DNA of 64,000 nt from Kroppenstedtia guangzhouensis. Lineage in GTDB: Bacteria > Bacillota > Bacilli > Thermoactinomycetales > DSM-45169. The DNA is taken from NCBI RefSeq assembly GCF_014637345.1, contig NZ_BMEX01000004.1, positions 297,001 to 361,000 of the forward strand, read 5' to 3'. The position numbers were made by a program, and so were the translations under genes. Each line of letters starts with the position of its first letter. Position 1 is the first letter of the stretch. The notes beneath the pieces were generated by a model. The model did not search any database. It worked only from the letters and a program-made list of their open reading frames with translations, and was not told the DNA's origin. Shown in pieces: positions 15,674-23,661 of the stretch.

Positions 15674-16360
15674 TTGTCCGTTCCTTTGCAGGGGGCTCCT
15701 GTTCCGGCGGTCTTTGTGGATCGCCCCAACCGTTTTCAGGCAGTGGTTGAAATCGAGGGATGCCGGGAAACTGTTCACGTTCCCAATACGGGACGGATGG
15801 ATGAGATGCTTTTCCCCGGCACCCCAGTGATGTTGGAGAAGTCGGATAACCCCCGTCGCAAACACCCTTACAGTCTGAAATTTGTCAACAAAAACAACCA
15901 TTGGATCTGCATCCATTCCGCCTTGGCCAATCGGGTGTTCGAGGACGCCTTTTATGAGGGAAAGGTGGATTGGGTTCGTGGACCCTTGCAGCGGGAGGTC
16001 TCCTTCGGAAACAGCCGGATGGACTTTTCGATCGGGGAGGATCCTCCCACTCTGGTGGAAGTGAAATGCGTCACCTATGAAGAGGATGGAATCGCCATGT
16101 TTCCCGATGCCCCGACTCTGCGGGGGCAGAAACATGTGGAGGAATTGATCGCGGCTTTGGAAGAGGGGTATCGGACTGCTGTCGTCTTTATCGCCTTTAT
16201 GGATTTTGTGCATCGGTTCACCCCTCATCGCCGCATCGATCCCTCCCTGGCAGAAAAGCTACGCAAAGCCCGGGATCACGGAGTGTTGATCAAAGCATAC
16301 GCCTGTTCCATCTCCTTCCGGGAGATCTCGCTGGAGAGGGAACTCTCGGTTCAACTTTGA
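15674..16360 (+). CDS. sfsA: SfsA family protein
   Basis: A 228-residue SfsA (sugar fermentation stimulation) homologue: RPNRFQAVVEIEG near the start, HVPNTGRMDEML, then VEVKCVTY and DAPTLRGQKHVEEL. The middle-to-late motif set resembles a PD-(D/E)xK nuclease-like core, and E. coli SfsA binds nucleic acid; its precise role is unclear. The frame is open back to ATG 15599, but only TTG 15674 (or GTG 15665) has a ribosome-site-like GAGGTG upstream and gives the usual length of about 230. A hairpin terminator follows. Confidence 0.85.
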   Translation: MSVPLQGAPVPAVFVDRPNRFQAVVEIEGCRETVHVPNTGRMDEMLFPGTPVMLEKSDNPRRKHPYSLKFVNKNNHWICIHSALANRVFEDAFYEGKVDWVRGPLQREVSFGNSRMDFSIGEDPPTLVEVKCVTYEEDGIAMFPDAPTLRGQKHVEELIAALEEGYRTAVVFIAFMDFVHRFTPHRRIDPSLAEKLRKARDHGVLIKAYACSISFREISLERELSVQL

Positions 16361-16401
16361 GAAAGAAGCCCTTCTGCGTGGAACGTGGAAGGGTTTCTTT
16401 T
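16361..16401 (+). terminator. Intrinsic terminator after sfsA
   Basis: GAAAGAAGCCCTTC pairs with GAAGGGTTTCTTTT across a 13-base loop, directly after the sfsA stop. Confidence 0.75.
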
Positions 16402-16503
16402 GATCTGCGAGGCACAGCGATGATGAAGGAGAGTCCCAAAAAAGGAGAAGAAGGAACTGTAACCGACATAAGAGCTCTCTTCAAGGCCGTAAAAACATAC
16501 CCA

Positions 16504-16640
16504 TCTAGAAATTTCGTGATTTGGTGCGTTCTTGAACCGTTGGGATGGGGTTTCACATTCTGGGTCCAAGTTCTTACGAATCAAAATCACTCCATGTGAG
16601 TTCCAACCCTCCCTGTGAAGGGCTTTTTCACAATGTTCCT
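16504..16640 (+). repeat. Fold-back repeat, copy C
   Basis: About 137 bp, same orientation as copy A: begins TCTAGAAATTTCGTGATTTG, has GGGTTTCACATTC and CTCCATGTGAGTTCCAAC inside, and ends GGCTTTTTCACAATGTTCC. The inner inverted repeat has diverged. It lies in the gap between sfsA and the DivIVA-domain gene. Confidence 0.75.
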
Positions 16641-16727
16641 GATTGCCGATTGTGTGAAACCTGATCAGGAAACCCCGGCCAAGATCTGCAACGGAACAGC
16701 TCCTTACTTGTGGCGGGTATGTAGTTA

Positions 16728-17033
16728 TCACGCCTTCTCTTTTATCAATGGTTCCATGCTCTGAATCACACGGTCGAGGAAAACATTCACCTCATCCATA
16801 TCATAACCTCTGAACTTGATCTTGAATTCCTGATTGTGAATTTCCATAGGGGAGAGTAACTGCTTGCCCTCTGCGGTCACCGGCACTCCTTGTTCCAATA
16901 ACCAATCCGCTCTCTGAGTCATCGTTTCGTAAGTTTCGATCACTTGAATCATGTAAGCGTCCACCTCTTCCCGATCATATCCGCGAAAAGTCATACGAAA
17001 CTCCTTGTTGTGAAGATCTAGTAATGTCAACAT
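16728..17033 (-). CDS. Protein of two tandem DivIVA N-terminal domains
   Basis: A 101-residue protein made of two copies of the DivIVA/GpsB membrane-targeting module: LTLLDLHNKEFRMTFRGYD with EEVDAYM at about 2-30, and LSPMEIHNQEFKIKFRGYD with DEVNVFLDRV at about 60-95. The linker is short and the long coiled coil of DivIVA or GpsB is absent. Such modules bind curved membrane and partner proteins in division or wall synthesis. The start is ATG 17033 behind GGGAGAGG. It is divergent from the ABC-F leader. Confidence 0.8.
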   Translation of the reverse strand: MLTLLDLHNKEFRMTFRGYDREEVDAYMIQVIETYETMTQRADWLLEQGVPVTAEGKQLLSPMEIHNQEFKIKFRGYDMDEVNVFLDRVIQSMEPLIKEKA

Positions 17034-17197
17034 GTGATCCTCTCCCAAACATTTTAAGAAGTCGATAAATGAGGTAGTACAAGACTATTATATCAATTTC
17101 AGCACTTGGGAGGGGTAATCACCAGCCTCAGGTTTTTGTTGTGTCTGGGGGCAGTTCCGGATCTTGTCACTCCCTTGGATTTGGTTCAATCGATCCC

Positions 17198-17227
17198 TTG
17201 CGGATCCATTGGTGAATCGGGTAAAAT
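17198..17227 (+). promoter_or_regulatory. Probable promoter of the ABC-F leader transcript
   Basis: TTGCGG, then an 18-base spacer, then TAAAAT. It lies 33 bases before the leader-peptide start and has no other gene to serve on this strand. Confidence 0.5.
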
Positions 17228-17258
17228 AAAATCATCTGTTCACAGGAGGTGAAGGGAA

Positions 17259-17373
17259 CGTGCAATTCGGTCAAATGGCTTGGTTCTGGCAAAAAGCCAA
17301 TATTACCCATCGGTTTGCTGCACACGGGATTGGTATGCCCTTTTTCAGCCATTTGAATCGAAGGATGTGCACG
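17259..17373 (+). promoter_or_regulatory. Long inverted repeat spanning the leader peptide
   Basis: CGTGCAATTCGGTCAAATGG at 17259 (ending CT at 17280) is complementary, with a few bulged bases, to 17347-17373, which ends GGATGTGCACG. The stem would enclose the leader peptide's ribosome exit from its start to its stop, so translation of the leader must open it. Confidence 0.65.
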
Positions 17374-17376
17374 TAA
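17260..17376 (+). CDS. Leader peptide of the ABC-F gene
   Basis: A 38-codon frame starting GTG 17260 behind AGGAGGTGAAGGG, too strong a ribosome site to be accidental. The peptide begins MQFGQMAWFWQKANITHRF and ends NRRMCT. Its first seven codons and its last nine lie in the two arms of a long inverted repeat, and an intrinsic terminator follows before the ABC-F gene. This is the layout of translational attenuators controlling antibiotic-resistance ABC-F genes such as vmlR: a ribosome stalled by drug on the leader would change folding and let transcription pass. Confidence 0.7.
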   Translation: MQFGQMAWFWQKANITHRFAAHGIGMPFFSHLNRRMCT

Positions 17377-17413
17377 GGATTCCCTTCATTCGGATTTTGC
17401 GGAGGAATGATCA

Positions 17414-17447
17414 ACCGCAGGTGGGGAGACCTTGCCTGCGGTTTTTT
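17414..17447 (+). terminator. Attenuator terminator upstream of the ABC-F gene
   Basis: ACCGCAGG/CCTGCGGT stem with a 13-base loop followed by TTTTT, ending 25 bases before the ABC-F start. Its position inside the leader makes read-through the likely control point. Confidence 0.8.
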
Positions 17448-17471
17448 GTGTTCAAAAAAGGAGGAAAAATT

Positions 17472-19112
17472 ATGATCTGTGCGGCAAACCAAGTGGGTAA
17501 AGTGATGGGCGGTAACCAGGTGTTAAAACGTGTCCGTTTTGAAATATCCTCCGGTGACCGGGTGGGATTGACTGGGCCCAACGGCTGTGGCAAGACCACC
17601 CTGCTGCGGCTGTTGGCCGGTGTGGAGAGGGTGGATGAGGGAGAGATTTTCATCAGAAAAGGAGCCCGGGTGGGTTATTTGGAGCAGATCCCCGATGCGG
17701 ATCCGGCGGCGACCGTCTCCGATGTGTTGCGGCTTTCCTTCCGCGAGCTGTTCCGACTGGAGGAGAAGATGGAGCGATTGACGGAGCAGATGGCCGATCC
17801 CGGTTTGGGGGAATCGGAGTTGGAACGGGTGTTGCAACGCTATCAATCCTGTCGGGAGGCGTATGAGAAGCGGGGCGGTTACGAGGTGGAAACCAAGATC
17901 CGGAGGGTGGCCCACGGGTTGAACCTGTCAAAATCGATGCTGGCCCGGCCCTTCGGCCAATTGAGCGGCGGAGAAAAGACCAAGGTGGGCTTGGCCCGGA
18001 TCCTGCTCATGGAGCCGGATCTGCTTTTGTTGGATGAACCGACCAACCATCTTGACCTGACAGCGATCGAATGGTTGGAGGAATATTTGTCCCAATACCG
18101 GGGAGCAGTGCTGATCGTTTCCCATGACCGGTATTTTCTGGACCGGGTTGTCACCCGGATGATCGACCTAGAGGGAGGGGAAGCCGTCCTCTATCAGGGA
18201 AACTATTCCTGCTTCCTGCAGGAGAAGGAAGAGCGATTGCTGGCGGAGTTTCATGCGTACCAGGAACAGCAGAAGAAGATCAAGAAAATGAAGGAAACCA
18301 TCAAGCGGCTGCGGGAGTGGGCCAATCAGGCCCATCCGCCCAACGCCGGTCTCCACCGTCGGGCCTCCAGTATGGAGAAAGCCCTGGAACGGATGGAAAA
18401 ACTGGACCGCCCGATGTTGGAACGGAGGAAGATCGATCTCTCCTTTGAGCAAAATCAACGGAGCGGGCGGGAAGTGTTCCAGTGTGAAGAGGTGTTCAAG
18501 GAGTATGGTGAGCAATTGGTCCTGGACGGGGTTCACCTCCAGGTCCGCTCCGGAGAGCGGGTGGCCATCGTCGGAACCAACGGCTCAGGCAAATCCACCT
18601 TGCTCCGGATTCTGATGGGGGAAGAATCGGCAGATCTCGGCGAGGTTGTAGTGGGACCGTCGGTAAAGGTGGGGTACCTTTCCCAACAAGGACGGGAGGG
18701 GGATCCGGACCAAACCGTTCTGGAAGCCTTTCGGGAAGAGGTGTCGGTGGAGGAGGGGAAGGCCCGTCACTTATTGGCCCGGTTTCTCTTTTACGGACAC
18801 GGGGTTTTCCGCAAGGTTAGGGACCTGAGCGGTGGGGAGCGGATGCGGCTGCGCCTGGCCCAACTGATGCATCAGGATCTGAACGCTCTCATCCTGGATG
18901 AGCCGACCAACCACCTGGATATCGATTCCCGGGAAGCGCTGGAGGACGCTTTGGAGCGCTTCCCGGGAACGATCCTGGCCGTCTCCCACGATCGCTGGTT
19001 TCTCAACAAGCTGTTTGCCCCGGTGTATTGGTTGGAAGAGGGCAAACTGACCCGCTATGAAGGAGATTATGATGAAGCCAGGCGGAAGCGGCGGGAACTG
19101 AAACAGGATTGA
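17472..19112 (+). CDS. ABC-F ribosomal protection-type ATPase
   Basis: A 546-residue cytoplasmic protein with two ABC ATPase domains and no membrane segments. First domain: GPNGCGKTT, LSGGEKTKVGLARIL, LLLDEPTNHLD. Linker of about 80 residues: charged, helical, with ANQAHPPNAGLHRRASSMEK. Second domain: GTNGSGKST, LSGGERMRLRLAQLM, LILDEPTNHLD. ABC-F proteins act on the ribosome E site; those with extended linkers displace antibiotics (macrolides, lincosamides, pleuromutilins). The attenuator leader supports an antibiotic-response role. The start is ATG 17472 behind AAAGGAGG; the frame extends upstream through the leader but is not coding there. Confidence 0.88.
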   Translation: MICAANQVGKVMGGNQVLKRVRFEISSGDRVGLTGPNGCGKTTLLRLLAGVERVDEGEIFIRKGARVGYLEQIPDADPAATVSDVLRLSFRELFRLEEKMERLTEQMADPGLGESELERVLQRYQSCREAYEKRGGYEVETKIRRVAHGLNLSKSMLARPFGQLSGGEKTKVGLARILLMEPDLLLLDEPTNHLDLTAIEWLEEYLSQYRGAVLIVSHDRYFLDRVVTRMIDLEGGEAVLYQGNYSCFLQEKEERLLAEFHAYQEQQKKIKKMKETIKRLREWANQAHPPNAGLHRRASSMEKALERMEKLDRPMLERRKIDLSFEQNQRSGREVFQCEEVFKEYGEQLVLDGVHLQVRSGERVAIVGTNGSGKSTLLRILMGEESADLGEVVVGPSVKVGYLSQQGREGDPDQTVLEAFREEVSVEEGKARHLLARFLFYGHGVFRKVRDLSGGERMRLRLAQLMHQDLNALILDEPTNHLDIDSREALEDALERFPGTILAVSHDRWFLNKLFAPVYWLEEGKLTRYEGDYDEARRKRRELKQD

Positions 19113-19133
19113 TCCTGTGGTGAGATAATGATC

Positions 19134-19174
19134 AACCCGGCAACCAACCTGAGATGAGTCGCCGGGTTTGTTCT
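19134..19174 (+). terminator. Intrinsic terminator after the ABC-F gene
   Basis: AACCCGGC pairs with GCCGGGTT across a 19-base loop, then TGTTCTTT. Confidence 0.7.
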
Positions 19175-19622
19175 TTGAAGGAGAAGTTAGGGGTGATCAA
19201 TTCGATATAAGGGAAAGAAATCTCTTATGTTCCTCATCTGTCCACTGATCCACATAAGAACGCAAAACCTTCTCTGAAGGGTGGCTTATTTTTGTTGCAA
19301 TCTTTAAAACCATTGATTACGGCAGATATATCATTTACGTCACCAAAAACAAAACAAACCAAGAGAAGCCAAAAATGAGGCTTCCTGATATTACGTTTCC
19401 GTCTGCAGCCGGGGGGGGGGGGGGGGGGGTTCCATAAATAATCATCGGTAAGCCCCGTGCCTGAATGATTCCCGCACGGGGTTTCCCCGGCAAGTGACAA
19501 AAATTCTTGCGGTTCATGATCATCTTATCCGTCGCCACTTTGCTCTTTTCCTGTCTCTGAAAGAGGAATCCAGTTCCCGAAGGGGAAATAACTTGTAAGC
19601 TTTGATCGGGAGGGAATTTCTT
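19175..19622. other. Gap with poly-G run and hairpin
   Basis: No gene seen. It holds a run of 19 G at 19411-19429 and a hairpin CCCCGTGC/GCACGGGG at 19453-19481 followed by TTTCC. It separates the ABC-F gene from the sugar dehydrogenase lipoprotein gene. Confidence 0.6.
19411..19429 (+). repeat. Homopolymer tract of 19 G
   Basis: Nineteen consecutive G lie 194 bases upstream of the sugar dehydrogenase start. A run of this length is rare in Bacillales and is either a slippage hot spot or a sequencing artefact. Confidence 0.95.
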
Positions 19623-20711
19623 TTGAAAAAATGGATCCTGTTGATTCTGCTGTTGACGGTTTCCTGCAGTGGTCCTGAATCTTCCGGGAACCCGTCGGAG
19701 AAAAAAGAGGAGCCGAAACGTGTAGAGACCCGGAAGGAAAAAGGGGGGACAAGGGAGGTCGTGACCGGATTGCGGGTTCCTTGGTCCTTGGCGGTGACCA
19801 AAGAACATTTTTATATCAGCGAACGCGGCGGGGCTATCGTCGAAGTGTCCCGACCGGGGGGGAAACTGACACGGCAAAAGCTCAAGTTGAACAAGCAAGT
19901 GCATCATGAGGGAGAAGGGGGGTTTCTCGGAATTGCGCCACATCCCGGTTTTGAGAAGAATGGACTGCTGTATGCCTATCATACATACCGGGACGGGGGA
20001 AAGAGGCGAAACCGGGTGATCCTGCTGAAACGGGAGGCAGGAGTTTGGAGGGAAGAGAAAGCATTGTTGGAGAGGATCCCAGGTGGTTTTATCCACAACG
20101 GAGGAAGATTGGGAATCGGTCCCGACGGGAAATTGTATATCACAACGGGGGATGCGGGAGTGGAGAAGAACGCCCAGAACCTGGACAGTCTGGGGGGGAA
20201 GATTCTGCGCATGAACCTGGATGGCAACGTCCCGGAGGACAATCCCTTTCCCGGCTCCCTCGTCTACAGCTATGGACACCGAAATCCCCAGGGTTTGGCC
20301 TGGTCGGAGAAGGGGGATTTGTACAGTGCGGAACATGGTCCCTCCGGAGCCGAATCTGGCCGGGATGAGATCAATCGGATCGAAGCGGGAAAAAATTATG
20401 GATGGCCGGTGATCACAGGAAATGAAAAAAAGAAGGGGATGGTCTCGCCCCAGTACCAATCGGGGGGACAGACATGGGCCCCTTCAGGTTTGGCCCACCA
20501 GGATGGCAAGCTGTACATTGCTGGACTCCGCGGAGAACAAATACGCTTTTTTGCCACGGACAAAAACCGGACAGGGAAAATTTTCACCGGAAAGGGGCGC
20601 CTTCGGGACATCGTTGCTGTGGATGGGAGCTTTTACGTTCTGACCAGCAACACCGATGGAAGGGGAACCCCCCGAACAGGAGATGATCGGCTGTTCAAAT
20701 GGACGCCGTGA
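19623..20711 (+). CDS. PQQ-dependent sugar dehydrogenase-type lipoprotein
   Basis: A 362-residue lipoprotein. The signal MKKWILLILLLTVSC ends in a lipobox with C15 as the anchor. A charged linker follows, then a six-bladed beta-propeller of the soluble glucose/sorbosone dehydrogenase (GSDH) family: RVPWSLAV, GGFLGIAPHPGF, GGRLGIGPDGKLYITTGDA, SYGHRNPQGLAW, SAEHGPSGAESGRDEIN, NYGWP. Family members oxidise aldoses with PQQ on the outer face of the membrane. The host's ability to make PQQ is not shown here (a PqqD-domain protein at 29 kb is not sufficient). TTG 19623 follows GGGAGGG. Confidence 0.85.
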   Translation: MKKWILLILLLTVSCSGPESSGNPSEKKEEPKRVETRKEKGGTREVVTGLRVPWSLAVTKEHFYISERGGAIVEVSRPGGKLTRQKLKLNKQVHHEGEGGFLGIAPHPGFEKNGLLYAYHTYRDGGKRRNRVILLKREAGVWREEKALLERIPGGFIHNGGRLGIGPDGKLYITTGDAGVEKNAQNLDSLGGKILRMNLDGNVPEDNPFPGSLVYSYGHRNPQGLAWSEKGDLYSAEHGPSGAESGRDEINRIEAGKNYGWPVITGNEKKKGMVSPQYQSGGQTWAPSGLAHQDGKLYIAGLRGEQIRFFATDKNRTGKIFTGKGRLRDIVAVDGSFYVLTSNTDGRGTPRTGDDRLFKWTP

Positions 20712-20787
20712 TTCTAAGTGGTGGCTCGGCATGGGGGAAGCTGCCGGGTCCTTCATGCAGACGAAGGGAAGAGAGGTTGATTGAAGG

Positions 20788-22233
20788 GTGAAACGATATG
20801 GATTGTTTATCGATGGCGGCTGGTTGGAAGCTTCCTCGGGAGCAACTTTCGATGTTCTGAATCCCGCTGACAGAACCTTGGTGGGTCAGGCAGCGGAGGG
20901 AAGTGCCGAGGACGTGAACAAGGCGGTGGATGCTGCGGCTCGTGCGTTTCCCGGCTGGTCCAAGAAAACAGCCCGGGAACGAAGTGAGCTGTTGACCAGG
21001 ATCTACGACGGGATGATAAAACGAAGGGAAGAAATCGCGCGGCTGATGACGCTGGAACAGGGGAAGCCCCTGGGGGAGGCCCGGGGGGAGGTGCAGTACG
21101 CCGCTGATTTCTTCCTGTGGTATGCAGAAGAGGCCAAACGGATTTACGGAGAGACGATTCCGGCCAACTCCCCTGACAAGCGGATCTGGGTTTTGCGACA
21201 ACCGATCGGTGTGACGGCGGCGATTACGCCCTGGAACTTCCCGGCGGCGATGATCACCCGCAAGGTGGCTCCGGCACTGGCGGCGGGTTGTACAATGGTG
21301 GCCAAGCCGGCGGAACAGACGCCGCTCACGGCTGCTCTGCTGGCAGAGATTATGCAGGAGGCGGGCCTTCCTCCCGGGGTTTTCAACCTGGTGACGGGTA
21401 CCCGGGCGGAGGAGATCGGCGATGCGTTGTTGGCGGATCAACGGGTCCGGAAACTGACCTTCACCGGATCGACGGAAGTGGGCAAAACCCTGATGCGAAA
21501 AGCGGCGGACACTGTGAAACGGCTCAGCCTGGAACTGGGGGGACAGGCCCCCTACCTGGTTTTTGCAGATGCAGATCTGGAACAAGCGGCGATCGAGGTG
21601 ACGGCCAGCAAGTTCCGCAATGCAGGGCAGACTTGTGTCTGTACCAACCGTGTTTACGTCCAGCACAGCATCAAAGAGGAGTTTGCCGCCATCCTCGCCC
21701 GTCATGCCCGAGAATTGAAGGTGGGCAACGGATTGAAGGAAGGGGTGCAGGTCGGTCCCCTGATCGATGAACAAGCTCTCGATAAAGTGGAAAGCCATGT
21801 CCGTGACGCCGTGGATCAGGGGGCCCGGGTATTGACCGGCGGCCGCAAACTTTGTCTTTCGGAACAAGAGACTGGTTGTTTCTATGAACCTACGGTTCTG
21901 CTGGATACGACGGAGCACATGCGGGTGGAACAGGAGGAAACCTTCGGCCCCGTACTGCCCATCCATGCTTTTGATACGGAGGAAGAAGCTCTGGCCCTCG
22001 CTAACAATACTCCATTCGGACTGGCCGCTTATCTCTACACCCGGGATCTCTCCCGCGCCGTCCGCGTTTCCGAAGGGTTGGAGTATGGAATCGTCGGCAT
22101 CAATGACGGGATGCCTTCGACAGCCCAGGCTCCCTTCGGCGGTGTGAAGGAAAGCGGCCTCGGCAGAGAGGGAGGCCGCTGGGGAATCGAAGAGTATCTG
22201 GAAGTCAAGTACGTCTCCGTCGGATTGAAGTGA
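20788..22233 (+). CDS. gabD: NAD(P)-dependent succinate-semialdehyde dehydrogenase-like
   Basis: A 481-residue aldehyde dehydrogenase. It has ITPWNFPAAMITRKVAPALA, the cofactor segment FTGSTEVGK, catalytic Glu in SLELGGQAPYLVF and catalytic Cys in NAGQTCVCTNRVYV. The overall match is closest to GabD-type succinate-semialdehyde dehydrogenases (GABA or gamma-hydroxybutyrate breakdown into succinate), but related semialdehydes are possible. The start is GTG 20788, with GAGAGG 12 bases upstream. A bidirectional terminator separates it from the convergent glcF. Confidence 0.85.
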   Translation: MKRYGLFIDGGWLEASSGATFDVLNPADRTLVGQAAEGSAEDVNKAVDAAARAFPGWSKKTARERSELLTRIYDGMIKRREEIARLMTLEQGKPLGEARGEVQYAADFFLWYAEEAKRIYGETIPANSPDKRIWVLRQPIGVTAAITPWNFPAAMITRKVAPALAAGCTMVAKPAEQTPLTAALLAEIMQEAGLPPGVFNLVTGTRAEEIGDALLADQRVRKLTFTGSTEVGKTLMRKAADTVKRLSLELGGQAPYLVFADADLEQAAIEVTASKFRNAGQTCVCTNRVYVQHSIKEEFAAILARHARELKVGNGLKEGVQVGPLIDEQALDKVESHVRDAVDQGARVLTGGRKLCLSEQETGCFYEPTVLLDTTEHMRVEQEETFGPVLPIHAFDTEEEALALANNTPFGLAAYLYTRDLSRAVRVSEGLEYGIVGINDGMPSTAQAPFGGVKESGLGREGGRWGIEEYLEVKYVSVGLK

Positions 22234-22253
22234 CAAGTGGAATGGATCTTGTG

Positions 22254-22280
22254 AAAAGTGACCCGTGCAGGGTCACTTTT
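22254..22280. terminator. Bidirectional terminator between gabD and glcF
   Basis: AAAAGTGACCC/GGGTCACTTTT perfect 11-bp stem with a five-base loop, T-rich on both strands. It serves both convergent genes; it overlaps the last codons of glcF. Confidence 0.85.
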
Positions 22281-23661
22281 CATTTTGGTCAGAGGGGATC
22301 TTCCTCTTCCCCGCCCCCTGGCGGATCGACTCTGCCAAAAAGTCGACGAGGTGGACAGCCTGCATGCGGTCTTCCAGACCGGCCCGTTGGATTCCCAGTT
22401 TCATCTGCAGGAGACAGCCGGGGTTGGTAGTGACGAGGAACTCGGCCCTTGACTCCTTTACGTGTTCCATTTTTTCGTCAAGGAGGCTCATCGATGTCAC
22501 CGGTTGCGTCAGGTTGTAGATGCCGGCGGAGCCGCAGCAGCGGTCCGATTCAACCAGTTCCACGTACCGGGTTCCCGGAATGGCGGAGAGGAGCCGGCGG
22601 GGTGCTTCAGAGACCTTCATCCCGTTTCGCAAGTGGCAGGAATCCTGGTAAGTGACGCAGGCATTCACTTCACCCAGGGGTAAGGGGCTGCCTGCAACCA
22701 ACAGTTGGCTGATATCACGGATCCGATCGGCAAACCAATGCGCCTCTTCTGCGTATTCAGGATCACCTCGCAACAGGTGAGGAATCTCCACCAGCTGAGC
22801 ACCGCAACCGCCGGCGTTGCTGGCAATCCAATCGACTTCGGCCTCTTTAAAGGTGCGGAGATTGGCCCGGGCCAGCTCTTTGGCATGTTTTTCATCTCCG
22901 CCGTGGGCCTGAAGGGCGCCGCAACAGGTCTGTGTTTCAGGGATGACCACCTCGTATCCGGCAGCAGACAGCAATTCAGCGGTGTTACAGTTGGTCTTCG
23001 CAAATAACACATCCATGATGCACCCCCGAAACAAGCCGACCCGGCCGCGGGATCCCCCTTTGGAGGGAATGAAGGTGCCGGTGCGTTCCACTACACCTTT
23101 GGAACTGGCATAAGGCAACACTTTGTCCATCTGGCGGAGATGTTCGGGAAGAACCACTTCAGCCAGGCCACTGTGATGAAACAGCCTCTGAAGGCCCGAT
23201 TTCTGATAGAAGGCGATCAGTGCCCCGGCAAGTTGGAGTTTGCTTCGACTGGAAAAGAAATGGCGGAAGAAAAAGTTTTCCATCCATCGAACACCACGGG
23301 AGCGGGGGGCGTACTCATGGATGGCTGCCCGGGACTGCTCCAGGAGACGGCCGAACTTCACATCCGCCGGACAGGCGGATTCACAGGCGCGGCAACCGAG
23401 ACAATATTTCAGCTGATCCGCGAAGGACTCATCAGGGCTCATCAGACCGTCATTCACCGCTTTCATCAGGGCGATCCGCCCTCTGGGAGAAGCAGCCTCT
23501 CGTCCTGTCTCCCTGTAGGTGGGGCAGGCGGGCAGGCAAAAACCGCACCGCATACAGTGGGTCAGTTGGTCTTGATCCAGAGTCAACTTCAATTCCTTGC
23601 CCACAGCTTCCCAGGGTGATTCGGGCAGGGTCGATGAATTTTTCTTCGGTGCCGTTGCCAT
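22273..23661 (-). CDS. glcF: Glycolate oxidase iron-sulfur subunit
   Basis: A 462-residue protein with two N-terminal [4Fe-4S] ferredoxin motifs (CMRCGFCLPACP and CLGCRACESACP) and two C-terminal CCG domains (CCGALQAHGG, CCGSAGIYN). It carries electrons from the FAD subunit GlcD to the respiratory chain when glycolate is oxidised to glyoxylate; a related lactate-oxidising role is possible. Its ATG shares a base with the TGA of glcD upstream, indicating translational coupling. There is no separate promoter. Confidence 0.9.
   Translation of the reverse strand: MATAPKKNSSTLPESPWEAVGKELKLTLDQDQLTHCMRCGFCLPACPTYRETGREAASPRGRIALMKAVNDGLMSPDESFADQLKYCLGCRACESACPADVKFGRLLEQSRAAIHEYAPRSRGVRWMENFFFRHFFSSRSKLQLAGALIAFYQKSGLQRLFHHSGLAEVVLPEHLRQMDKVLPYASSKGVVERTGTFIPSKGGSRGRVGLFRGCIMDVLFAKTNCNTAELLSAAGYEVVIPETQTCCGALQAHGGDEKHAKELARANLRTFKEAEVDWIASNAGGCGAQLVEIPHLLRGDPEYAEEAHWFADRIRDISQLLVAGSPLPLGEVNACVTYQDSCHLRNGMKVSEAPRRLLSAIPGTRYVELVESDRCCGSAGIYNLTQPVTSMSLLDEKMEHVKESRAEFLVTTNPGCLLQMKLGIQRAGLEDRMQAVHLVDFLAESIRQGAGKRKIPSDQNEK

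Noticed and set aside
17280..17471. N-terminal extension of the ABC-F protein
   Set aside because: It would run through the leader peptide's DNA in another frame and through an intrinsic terminator; ATG 17472 has AAAGGAGG.
19335..20459. Long minus-strand frame over the sugar dehydrogenase gene
   Set aside because: It is antisense to a clear lipoprotein gene, has no ribosome site, and includes the poly-G as a proline run.
20695..22236. Long minus-strand frame opposite the aldehyde dehydrogenase
   Set aside because: Codon-bias shadow of a GC-rich gene; the plus-strand enzyme has all catalytic motifs.
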